The notes beneath the pieces were generated by a model, which was given only the letters and a program-made list of their open reading frames with translations, made no database searches and was not told the DNA's origin. The position numbers and the translations under genes are program-made. Positions 1-5,765 of a stretch of DNA of 13,989 bases are shown piece after piece (position 1 is the stretch's first letter; every line of letters begins with the position of its first letter). Source of the stretch: Deltaproteobacteria bacterium (lineage in GTDB: Bacteria; Desulfobacterota; Desulfuromonadia; Geobacterales; Geobacteraceae); contig JAJZQA010000026.1 of the NCBI GenBank assembly GCA_021810985.1, positions 1 through 13,989 of the forward strand, read 5' to 3'.

Positions 1-106
1 TGGCGGCAGCTTTCTTGGAGGACAGATCAGTCGCGCCCTTTTTTTCGAGTGTCTCAGCGCGGAGAGTCGCTATTCCATTGTTAACGGTGCTAGTGGTAAC
101 TTTCAT
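1..106 (-). CDS. flgM: Putative anti-sigma-28 factor FlgM, N-terminal part only
   Basis: About 35 codons are open from an ATG at 104-106 to the window edge, with an AGG-type ribosome binding site 7 bases ahead of the ATG. The visible peptide begins MKVTTSTVNNGIATL and is polar and charged, with no membrane segment or known motif. FlgM proteins are small, disordered at the N-terminus, often start with MK, and bind FliA through a C-terminal helix that lies outside this window. The call therefore rests mainly on context: the gene begins 37 bases after the flgJ stop, at the end of a flagellar operon that encodes FliA, and downstream of a strong FliA-type promoter, where flgM is often found. If correct, it would hold FliA inactive until the hook-basal body is complete and FlgM is exported. 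It could instead be another small flagellar gene. Confidence 0.45.
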   Translation of the reverse strand, partial: MKVTTSTVNNGIATLRAETLEKKGATDLSSKKAAA

Positions 107-143
107 GGCTGAACCTAAGCTTCCTGAGTTGGTTTCCTGAACT

Positions 144-506
144 TCATGGTTTCGATCGAGAGTCATGGGGGTCACTTTGTCCTATATGCCGTACAAGCTG
201 CTCTTCGAGTGCCCTGCCAATCCCGAGTACTCCGCCCCGTGCGGCCTCCTGGGCATATTCCTGATCCAGCAGCGACCGGTAGGCCTCTTCACCGTGACCG
301 CCTCCGGTCAAGGTGTCCTTGCCAACGGTCGAGCGCATGGATTTGAGCATCATGCCGATAAAAAGCGCCTCAAAATCCTGGGTCGTTTTTTTCAGCTCGG
401 CGCCCTGCTGGCCTGCCGTTCCGTTTTTCACGCCGCCGGCAATTTTTTCCAGCGTATTCGGCGTCAGCCCTTCAGGAAATATCGCAGGTTTTGTAATCGT
501 CGTCAT
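144..506 (-). CDS. flgJ: Rod-binding protein, FlgJ N-terminal domain only
   Basis: This 120-residue protein matches the rod-binding half of FlgJ, the periplasmic rod cap or scaffold. The recognisable core runs from about residue 43 to 105: DFEALFIGMMLKSMRSTV, then a glycine-rich turn, then a helix around EEAYRSLLDQEYAQEAARGG. The C-terminal peptidoglycan hydrolase domain of enterobacterial FlgJ (about 316 residues in total) is absent and nothing after the stop encodes it. This single-domain form is common outside the Gammaproteobacteria, so wall opening for the rod must rely on a separate enzyme. The ATG at 504-506 is preceded by AAGG at 514-517. The gene is separated from flgI by 220 bases and has its own FliA-type promoter, whose predicted start lies only a few bases before the ATG. 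The next in-frame Met is at residue 51, inside the conserved domain, so this start is favoured. Confidence 0.88.
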   Translation of the reverse strand: MTTITKPAIFPEGLTPNTLEKIAGGVKNGTAGQQGAELKKTTQDFEALFIGMMLKSMRSTVGKDTLTGGGHGEEAYRSLLDQEYAQEAARGGVLGIGRALEEQLVRHIGQSDPHDSRSKP

Positions 507-726
507 ATAGGTACCTTATCGAACCGAATTTCGAAAACTTTAGCGGTTTTTTCATTTTATTTTCATTTTTTGAACAGGCTGTGCAAAATTCAGACACCAC
601 GGTAATCAGTATTCATCTGGAAACTCCGAGTAGATCTCAAGAAAGACGGGGCGGGGCTTTCACGGAGCTTCTCGTGCGGACCGGCTACAGGACCGAGGGA
701 AAATGTCTGTTTCCGGAAAACACCAA
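507..726. other. 220-base gap between flgI and flgJ
   Basis: This is the second-largest gap in the window. It contains the FliA promoter and A-rich tract described separately (516-571). The rest shows no open reading frame of useful length on either strand and no hairpin followed by a T-run, so I see no intrinsic terminator for the flgI transcript. A perfect 10-base palindrome, TTTCCGGAAA, lies at 710-719 just past the flgI stop. Its role, if any, is unknown. Confidence 0.6.
516..542 (-). promoter_or_regulatory. FliA (sigma-28) promoter for flgJ and the gene after it
   Basis: Read on the minus strand, the -35 element is TAAAGTTT (535-542), identical to the enterobacterial FliA consensus. After exactly 11 bases comes TTCGATAA (516-523), which matches GCCGATAA at six of eight positions. 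Overall, 14 of 16 consensus bases match at the optimal spacing. Just upstream of the -35, 547-571 is an A-rich tract on the transcribed strand, with AAAATGAAAA-like repeats, resembling an UP element. FliA is encoded in the same window. Transcription would start near 508-510, only a few bases before the flgJ ATG at 506. Confidence 0.8.
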
Positions 727-1824
727 TTAAATTATCTCCAGTTCACCCTGTAAAGCCCCGGCGGCCTTGATCGCCTGCATAATACCGATCAGGTCCCGCG
801 GAGTCACGCCAATCGCATTCAGCGCCTTCACTACTTCGCCGATGCTGGCCCCTTCCTTCAAGACAAACAGTCCGCCGCCTTTGTCCTCTTTCACCTTGAG
901 GTCCGTACGCGGCACAACCACCGTTTCGCCGCCACGGCTGAACGGCTCGGGCTGAGAAACCTGCGGAGTCTCTTTGATCGTCAGGGTCAGATTGCCGTGG
1001 GCAACGGCGACCGTGGCAAGACGCACGTCATTGCCGATCACGATCGTTCCGGTCCGCTCATTGAGAACCACCTTCGCGACCATGTCCGGCCTGACCTGCA
1101 GGCTTTCCAGGGCAGCGGCAAATTCAACGGTATTACCCTGATATTTTTCCGGGAGAGTCAGGGTCACGGAACCGGGATCGGTGCACACGGCGATAGCGGA
1201 CTGGAACTTGCCATTGATGACCGAAGCGACACGTGATGCGGTCGTGAAATCCGGCCGATGCAGATTGAGCCGCAGCTGACTCCGGTTGGTCAAGGCATAG
1301 GGCAGTTCCCGCTCAACCAGCGCCCCCTCGGGAACCCGGCCCGCGGTGGGATGATTTTTCTGGGCCGAGCCGGCCTGTCCGCCATAGGAAAAGGAACTGG
1401 TGGAAACCGGACCCTGGGCAACGGCATAGACCTGCCCGTCACCACCCTTGAGCGGGGTCATGATGAGTGTTCCACCGGCCAGGCTTTTGGCATCACCGAG
1501 GGAAGAAACCAGGACGTCCAGCCTGGTTCCCTGCTTGGACATGGGTGGCAGATTCGCCGTAACCATGACCGCGGCGATATTTTTCACGGTAATGTCAGCT
1601 CTGTTGATCGTGACCCCCGAGCGTTCCAGGAGGTTGGTGAGGCTCTGGACCGGGAACTTGGTCTGGTCACTGTCACCACTGCCGTTCAAACCGATCACCA
1701 GCCCGTAACCGATCAGCTGATTGTCCCGAACCCCGTCAAAGGAGGCAATATCCTTGATCCGGGTGGCCTGAACGATTTGGGGCAAAAATATGACAACCAG
1801 TACAATGGTCAGAATTCTTTTCAT
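727..1824 (-). CDS. flgI: Flagellar P-ring protein FlgI
   Basis: FlgI polymerises around the distal rod in the periplasm to form the P-ring, the peptidoglycan-level bushing. The protein has a signal peptide (MKRILTIVLVVIFL, then a likely cleavage after QA at residue 20), followed by the family opening TRIKDIASFDGVRDNQLIGY and its GLVIGLNGSGD segment. The C-terminal region carries the conserved stretch GASIGEVVKALNAIG and ends around QAIKAAGALQGELEII. At 365 residues it is the usual length. An in-frame ATG four codons upstream (1836) overlaps the flgH stop but has no ribosome binding site. The ATG at 1824 has GGGAG five bases ahead and gives a clean signal peptide, so it is preferred. The gene directly follows flgH and needs the chaperone FlgA, encoded two genes upstream. 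Confidence 0.96.
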   Translation of the reverse strand: MKRILTIVLVVIFLPQIVQATRIKDIASFDGVRDNQLIGYGLVIGLNGSGDSDQTKFPVQSLTNLLERSGVTINRADITVKNIAAVMVTANLPPMSKQGTRLDVLVSSLGDAKSLAGGTLIMTPLKGGDGQVYAVAQGPVSTSSFSYGGQAGSAQKNHPTAGRVPEGALVERELPYALTNRSQLRLNLHRPDFTTASRVASVINGKFQSAIAVCTDPGSVTLTLPEKYQGNTVEFAAALESLQVRPDMVAKVVLNERTGTIVIGNDVRLATVAVAHGNLTLTIKETPQVSQPEPFSRGGETVVVPRTDLKVKEDKGGGLFVLKEGASIGEVVKALNAIGVTPRDLIGIMQAIKAAGALQGELEII

Positions 1825-1835
1825 GGTCGCTCCCA

Positions 1836-2504
1836 TCAGAAAGGCCAGATCTTGTCAACGAAATTGAACAGCCAACCCGGCTGTTGTCGATCGTTGATAA
1901 CACCATCTCCGGAATAGGTAATGCGCGCATCGGCAATTTGCGAAGAACTGATCATGTTATCCTGATTGATATCCCGCGGACGTACCGTACCTTGCAGGAT
2001 GATGATCTGATCCTCGTTGTTTACCCGGACGCTGCGGCTGCCCTCAATTCTCAGGTCGCCATTGCCAAGAACGTCCATAACCCGGGCGGAGATGGTGGCA
2101 GTGAGCACATCTTTACGCGTCGTGGTCCCGCTTCCGCTGAAATCAGAACTGGTACTGGCCTTGACGAGGCTGTTCAGGTCAAGCTTATCCTTAAGAAAAG
2201 TTGTCTCAAGCCCCATGAAGTTGGGAATGGATGCCGACATGCCGGATTCGCGTTGCGTCCCGGTCGAGGCCTGTTTGCTGGCGCTGGCCTCTTCGACAAT
2301 GACCACGGTGACGATATCGCCCCGCTTCCGCGCCTTGAAATCGTCCACCGGCGAAGCCGAACTCGCCTGCCAGATCGAGCCGTTCGAGTAACTGATCTTT
2401 GGCGGCGGAATGTATTCTTCATCCGCCGTTTTCGGCATCTGCACCTGAGGGTAGACACAGCCCGCGCTAATGAGCAGGGTAACTGCCAACACTGTTCTTT
2501 TCAT
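1836..2504 (-). CDS. flgH: Flagellar L-ring lipoprotein FlgH
   Basis: FlgH is an outer-membrane lipoprotein that forms the L-ring. The N-terminus reads MKRTVLAVTLLISAGC, a lipoprotein signal peptide with the lipidated cysteine at residue 16. The -3 position is Ser rather than Leu, a tolerated variant of the lipobox. Family landmarks are SIWQASSAS near residue 43, GDIVTVVIVEEASASKQA at about 61-78, and the conserved C-terminal half with ITATISARV-type strands, SRSVRVNNEDQIIILQGTVRP and a closing GWLFNFVDKIWPF. At 222 residues the length is normal. A GTG five codons upstream is in frame, but the ATG at 2504 has GAGG (2512-2515) seven bases ahead and gives the correct signal peptide. The stop lies 11 bases before the preferred flgI start. 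An L-ring protein implies a Gram-negative envelope. Confidence 0.96.
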   Translation of the reverse strand: MKRTVLAVTLLISAGCVYPQVQMPKTADEEYIPPPKISYSNGSIWQASSASPVDDFKARKRGDIVTVVIVEEASASKQASTGTQRESGMSASIPNFMGLETTFLKDKLDLNSLVKASTSSDFSGSGTTTRKDVLTATISARVMDVLGNGDLRIEGSRSVRVNNEDQIIILQGTVRPRDINQDNMISSSQIADARITYSGDGVINDRQQPGWLFNFVDKIWPF

Positions 2505-2527
2505 ACTGAAACCTCGCACCTATCGCG

Positions 2528-2551
2528 CCGGAACCTCGTAGGACTTTCCGG
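2528..2551 (-). other. Small hairpin between flgA and flgH
   Basis: On the transcribed strand CCGGAA pairs with TTCCGG across 12 bases that themselves contain CCT and AGG, so a two-step stem with a bulge can form. It lies between the flgA stop and the flgH ribosome binding site, and no T-run follows, so it is not an intrinsic terminator. It might stabilise the processed mRNA or be chance. Confidence 0.3.
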
Positions 2552-2565
2552 TCATGCTTGGCGGA

Positions 2566-3285
2566 CTAGAAATTCACCGCCACCGAACCCGCATCAATCA
2601 CCCGGGCCTGGACACTCTTTTTCGAGTTCATGTTCTGGACCATGATCAAGTCACCTTCCGCTCCGCTTCCACGGGCCATACCGGTTGCGGTCACCCGCAA
2701 CCCCCCGTTTTCGGCAACGATGGTGACCATCTGGCCGTTTTTCACCAGCGGAACTTTTTCCAGATAGTCGCCACGGACAGGCATATTGGCACGGATCGGA
2801 ACCCGGACCCTTTTCCCAAGAACATCGTCCAGGTTGAAACTGACCTTGCCGGAGACCTCCGCCAGATCCCTTTTCTGCAATGAAACATCGCTGGCCTCCA
2901 CGACCATGCCGCGCGGCAGGGGGTAGAGGGCCACAACCATGTCGGTGAGGGCCTCTACTTCCACCGGAATGCTCATGTTTTTGACCAATTGATCATCAAC
3001 CCTGATGACCAGGCCGAGCACGGTCCGGCCCCAACCTTCCCACTGGCGGGGAGCGATAAACTCGTAGCGTACTTTCCCAACCGGGATGACAATATCGTTC
3101 TCGATTGCAATCCGTTTGATCCTGACTTCCATGCCGCTGTCCCGGGTTCTGTCCAGGATATAGTCCTGTACCGCCGCGCGGACCTTCTTCGCGCTGAGGG
3201 TCGTGCCGCCGGCATCGGCAGTGGCGGAACCACCGAGGCACCAGGCCAGGACAAGTACCATGAGAACTGCGCTGAACTTTTTCAT
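2566..3285 (-). CDS. flgA: Flagellar P-ring assembly chaperone FlgA
   Basis: FlgA is a periplasmic chaperone required for FlgI to assemble into the P-ring. The 239-residue protein begins with a Sec signal peptide (MKKFSAVLMVLVLAWCLGG, cleavage near residue 24). A divergent N-terminal half follows, then the conserved SAF-type C-terminal half: YPLPRGMVVEASDVSLQKRDL (about 118-138), DVLGKRVRVPIRANMPV, YLEKVPLVKNGQMVTIVAENGGLRVTATGMA and a final VQARVIDAGSVAVNF. The central GM-V-ASDV and NG--V pattern is typical of the family. The ATG has AGGGGA about six bases ahead. The gene sits 22 bases after flgG and before flgH and flgI, an order that places the chaperone in front of its client. Confidence 0.93.
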   Translation of the reverse strand: MKKFSAVLMVLVLAWCLGGSATADAGGTTLSAKKVRAAVQDYILDRTRDSGMEVRIKRIAIENDIVIPVGKVRYEFIAPRQWEGWGRTVLGLVIRVDDQLVKNMSIPVEVEALTDMVVALYPLPRGMVVEASDVSLQKRDLAEVSGKVSFNLDDVLGKRVRVPIRANMPVRGDYLEKVPLVKNGQMVTIVAENGGLRVTATGMARGSGAEGDLIMVQNMNSKKSVQARVIDAGSVAVNF

Positions 3286-3307
3286 TCTCTTCCCCTACCT
3301 TCTGCCA

Positions 3308-4093
3308 TTACCGCTTCATGTTGTTGGCCTGCTGAAGCATCTCGTCGGCTGCCTGAACGGACTTGGAATTGATCTCGTAGGCCCGTTGGCTGACGATCAT
3401 GTTGACCATCTCTTCCATGACATTGACGTTACTCATCTCCAGGTAGCCCTGACTGATGGTGCCGATGCCGTTCTGTCCCGCGGTACCGGTGGTGGCATCA
3501 CCCGAAGCATCGGTAACCTGATAGAGATTCCGGCCCTGGCTGGAAAGTCCCGCCGGGTTCTGGAAGGTGGCCAGCTGGATGGTGCCGACGGTGGTTGATC
3601 CGGATTCACCCGCCTGCGTCACGGAAACGGTACCATCGCTGCCGATGGAAATTTTGTCTGCATTGCTCGGGATTACCATTTCCGGCATGAGCGGATTTCC
3701 GTCAACGGTGACAACCCGCCCCTGTCCGTCCCTCTTGAATGAGCCGGAACGGGAATACTCGGTGGTGCCGTCCGGCATCTGGATCTGGAAGAAACCATCA
3801 CCTTCAATGGCCAGGTCCAGTTCACTCCCGGTCTGGGTGATATTACCAGCGGTAAAGACCTTGGTAACCGACCCCGGCGTCGTGCCGAGACCGATCTCGA
3901 TACCCGCCGCTTGGGTGGAATTGGTCGAGGGCGCCCCGGTCGTTTTGATACTTTGATACATCACATCCTGGAAATCCGCGCGGCTCTTCTTGAAGCCGCT
4001 GGTATTGACGTTGGCCAGGTTATTGGCAATCACGTCGATATTCATCTGCTGTGCCTGCATCCCCGAAGCCGCCGTCCATAAAGCCCTGATCAT
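3308..4093 (-). CDS. flgG: Distal rod protein FlgG
   Basis: FlgG forms the distal rod that passes through the P- and L-rings. The 261-residue length is typical. The start MIRALWTAASGMQAQQMNID is diagnostic for FlgG. It leads into the rod/hook N-terminal motif ANNLANVNTSGFKKSRADFQD (about 23-43), the central DLAIEGDGFFQIQ segment and the C-terminal GYLEMSNVNVMEEMVNMI helix with SQRAYEINSKSVQAADEMLQ. The terminal heptad-rich helices form the coiled-coil core of the rod. A strong ribosome binding site, AGGGAGG, lies about seven bases before the ATG. The gene is exported through the FliPQR-FlhAB gate encoded upstream. The 75-base gap before it carries a 7-base repeat array. Confidence 0.98.
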   Translation of the reverse strand: MIRALWTAASGMQAQQMNIDVIANNLANVNTSGFKKSRADFQDVMYQSIKTTGAPSTNSTQAAGIEIGLGTTPGSVTKVFTAGNITQTGSELDLAIEGDGFFQIQMPDGTTEYSRSGSFKRDGQGRVVTVDGNPLMPEMVIPSNADKISIGSDGTVSVTQAGESGSTTVGTIQLATFQNPAGLSSQGRNLYQVTDASGDATTGTAGQNGIGTISQGYLEMSNVNVMEEMVNMIVSQRAYEINSKSVQAADEMLQQANNMKR

Positions 4094-4106
4094 AATACCG
4101 CCTCCC

Positions 4107-4161
4107 TATATCCTGAATCCTAGACCCTTAATTCTTACCTCTAACACTAAATCCTCGATCC
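4107..4161. repeat. Degenerate heptamer array between flgF and flgG
   Basis: On the plus strand eight consecutive units follow the pattern TNNATCC (GGATNNA on the transcribed strand). Clear units include TGAATCC (4114-4120), TAAATCC (4148-4154) and TCGATCC (4155-4161). Seven units are 7 bases long; one (4142-4147) is 6. The array fills nearly all of the space between the flgF stop and the flgG ribosome binding site. It has no coding potential and no obvious fold. Confidence 0.6.
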
Positions 4162-4168
4162 TGCTTCT

Positions 4169-4900
4169 CTACACCTTCCCCAGCTCATTGACCGCCTTAC
4201 CGGTCATCTGGTCATAGTTCTGAATCATCTTCTGGCAGGTCTCGGAGGAGCGCGTCGTCTCTATCATCCGCACCATTGCTTCAAGAGGATTTACGTTCGA
4301 CCCTTCCAGATGCCCTTGCTTGACAAGCGTATCTCTCGCCGCTTGCGGCGTTTCATTTGTGTCGTTCGGCATAAAGAGAGCACTGCCGATTTTTTTCAGA
4401 TCATAGGGCCGCGGGAAATCCACCACATCGATGGTTCCCGTTTCCTGACCTTCCACCAAAATCTTGCCCTTTGCCTCGAAGGAGACACTGCCGCCGTTGA
4501 TAACGATCGGAGCGCCGTTACCCAGTACTTCGTAGCCATCCGAGGTCACCAGCCTGCTGTTTGCATCCAGCTTGAAATTCCCCTGCCGCGTGTAGGCCTT
4601 CCCTTGCGGGGTGTTGATCGCGAAAAACCCGTCACCGTCAAGGGCAATGTCAAAGGTATTACCGGTCACCTTCACCACCCCGGCCGAAAAATCGATGGCG
4701 TAGCTCTCCGTGGCCAGCGCCGGCGAGTCCGCGGAACCTTCAGTCCCTTGCAGAACGGAGGCCGTCATGACGGCCTCGAAGGTGATGGAATCCTTCTTGT
4801 AGCCGGGGGTGTTGACGTTGGCCAGATTATTCGCCAGCACATCCAATTGTTTCATCATCGCCAGATTTCCGGAAATGGCGCCATAGATTCCGCTATTCAT
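4169..4900 (-). CDS. flgF: Rod protein FlgF
   Basis: FlgF is a proximal rod subunit of the flagellar basal body and a paralogue of FlgG. The 243-residue protein begins MNSGIYGAISGNLAMMKQLD, followed by the shared motif LANNLANVNTPGYKKDSITFE (about 22-42). DIALDGDGFFAINTPQGKAYTRQGNFKLD lies in the middle, and the C-terminal HLEGSNVNPLEAMVRMIETTRSSE helix closes it. The second residue pattern and shorter length separate it from FlgG. The gene begins 26 bases after the fliA stop, with GAGGAG seven bases before the ATG. That ribosome binding site sits in a small inverted repeat. It is the first structural gene after fliA and heads the flgF-G-A-H-I run. Confidence 0.95.
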   Translation of the reverse strand: MNSGIYGAISGNLAMMKQLDVLANNLANVNTPGYKKDSITFEAVMTASVLQGTEGSADSPALATESYAIDFSAGVVKVTGNTFDIALDGDGFFAINTPQGKAYTRQGNFKLDANSRLVTSDGYEVLGNGAPIVINGGSVSFEAKGKILVEGQETGTIDVVDFPRPYDLKKIGSALFMPNDTNETPQAARDTLVKQGHLEGSNVNPLEAMVRMIETTRSSETCQKMIQNYDQMTGKAVNELGKV

Positions 4901-4901
4901 G

Positions 4902-4914
4902 AGAGGTCTCCTCT
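4902..4914 (-). promoter_or_regulatory. flgF ribosome binding site inside a short inverted repeat
   Basis: On the transcribed strand the sequence AGAGGAGACCTCT forms a 5-bp stem with a 3-base loop, and its left arm is the flgF Shine-Dalgarno. If the stem forms, the binding site is hidden. Passage of ribosomes finishing fliA, whose stop is only 12 bases upstream of this repeat, could open it and couple the two genes. The stem is short, so this is tentative. Confidence 0.35.
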
Positions 4915-4926
4915 TTCAACAATGGC

Positions 4927-5682
4927 TCAGCTTGCCATATTCTTCATTTTGACTTTCAGCCGGATAACCGCCTGACTGTGCAGCTGCGAAATCCGCGACT
5001 CGGTGAGACTCATGATCTCGCCAATCTCCTTCAGATTCAGTTCCTCATAGTAGTAGAGGGTTACCACGAGCCGTTCTTTCTCCGGCAACGACTCGATTGC
5101 CTCGCCGAGCACCTGAAGCAGCTGTTTCGCCATCATTTGATTCTGAGGATTTTCCGCGCCGTTATCCGAGAGGAAATTCAGGAAACCAAAGGAGCTACCC
5201 TCATCATCCTCATGAAAATCCTCCAGACTCATGAAGGACAGGGAATGGACCTCTTCCATCAGCTGGAAATACTTTTCCAGATCCATGCCCATGGCCGCGG
5301 CCACCTCTTCGCTGCTGGGATTACGGCCGAGTTTCTGCTCCAGAACGGAGAATTCATGTTCGAGGCGTTTATATTTTTCGCGCAGGGTCCGGGGCAGCCA
5401 GTCCTGGGCGCGCAGCTCATCCATAATGGAGCCCATGACCCGCTTTTCGGCGAAAGTCTTGAACAGGATCCCGCGTCGTGGATCGAAGCGTTCAGCCGCG
5501 GTAATCAGACCGATCATCGCTACGCTCATGAGATCCTGCTGGTCGAGATGTGGCGGAAGCTTGGAAGATATCCTGCCCACGAGGTATTTCACCAGCGGAA
5601 GGTGGGATAATACCAGCTCGTCCCTGTTCTGGTGAGTGCTCAGCTGGCACTCTGTTTCGTAGACCTTTGCAAGAGTATTCAT
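4927..5682 (-). CDS. fliA: Flagellar sigma factor FliA (sigma-28)
   Basis: This 251-residue protein is a sigma-28 of the FliA/WhiG family, which directs RNA polymerase to late flagellar promoters. Region 2 spans about residues 25-98, with LVKYLVGRISSKLPPHLDQQDL, IGLITAAERFDPRRGI, the -10 recognition part FKTFAEKRVMGSIMDELR, and the hallmark DWLPRTLRE. Region 3 follows (KLGRNPSSEEVAAAMG, about 117-132). Region 4 has LPEKERLVVTLYYYEELNLK and the helix-turn-helix LKEIGEIMSLTESRISQLHS (about 217-236), which reads the -35. GGAG lies five bases before the ATG. The gene follows flhF directly, where many genomes have flhG in between. A near-consensus target promoter lies at 516-542, and its presumed anti-sigma factor starts at 106. 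Confidence 0.97.
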   Translation of the reverse strand: MNTLAKVYETECQLSTHQNRDELVLSHLPLVKYLVGRISSKLPPHLDQQDLMSVAMIGLITAAERFDPRRGILFKTFAEKRVMGSIMDELRAQDWLPRTLREKYKRLEHEFSVLEQKLGRNPSSEEVAAAMGMDLEKYFQLMEEVHSLSFMSLEDFHEDDEGSSFGFLNFLSDNGAENPQNQMMAKQLLQVLGEAIESLPEKERLVVTLYYYEELNLKEIGEIMSLTESRISQLHSQAVIRLKVKMKNMAS

Positions 5683-5702
5683 AGTGACTCCGATACTGGA
5701 CG

Positions 5703-5753
5703 GGAAGCGTCGCTGCCGCCGGGTAGACCCTGCCGGCCAGACGCCGCGCTTCC
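5703..5753 (-). other. GC-rich stem-loop between flhF and fliA
   Basis: The 83-base gap between the flhF stop and fliA start holds an imperfect inverted repeat. Outer arms GGAAGCG and CGCTTCC (5703-5709 and 5747-5753) pair perfectly. Inside, GCCGGCAGGG can pair with CCCGGCGGC apart from a mismatch and a bulge, around a TCTA loop. The loop is in the fliA leader if flhF and fliA are cotranscribed. No T-run follows on either strand, so it does not look like an intrinsic terminator. Confidence 0.5.
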
Positions 5754-5765
5754 AACAAATTCTTC

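Noticed and set aside
195..215. A GGCAC ... GC pattern inside flgJ resembling a sigma-54 promoter for flgM
   Set aside because: Spacing is right, but the -12 half and flanking positions do not match, and a much better FliA promoter is upstream.
582..602. A sigma-54-like site on the minus strand upstream of flgJ (TGGTGT ... TTTTGCA)
   Set aside because: The distance between the GG and GC elements is two bases too long; RpoN promoters do not tolerate this spacing.
165..605. A 146-codon plus-strand open frame across flgJ and the flgI-flgJ gap
   Set aside because: Most of it is antisense to flgJ, and the part in the gap overlaps the FliA promoter. No family resemblance.
1258..1917. A 219-codon plus-strand open frame opposite flgI and flgH
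   Set aside because: It is antisense to two confidently identified genes and shows no motifs or ribosome binding site of note.
5492..5758. A TTG-initiated open frame starting in the flhF-fliA gap, considered as an flhG remnant
   Set aside because: It lacks a Walker A motif or any FlhG-like sequence, and most of it is the fliA coding region in another frame.
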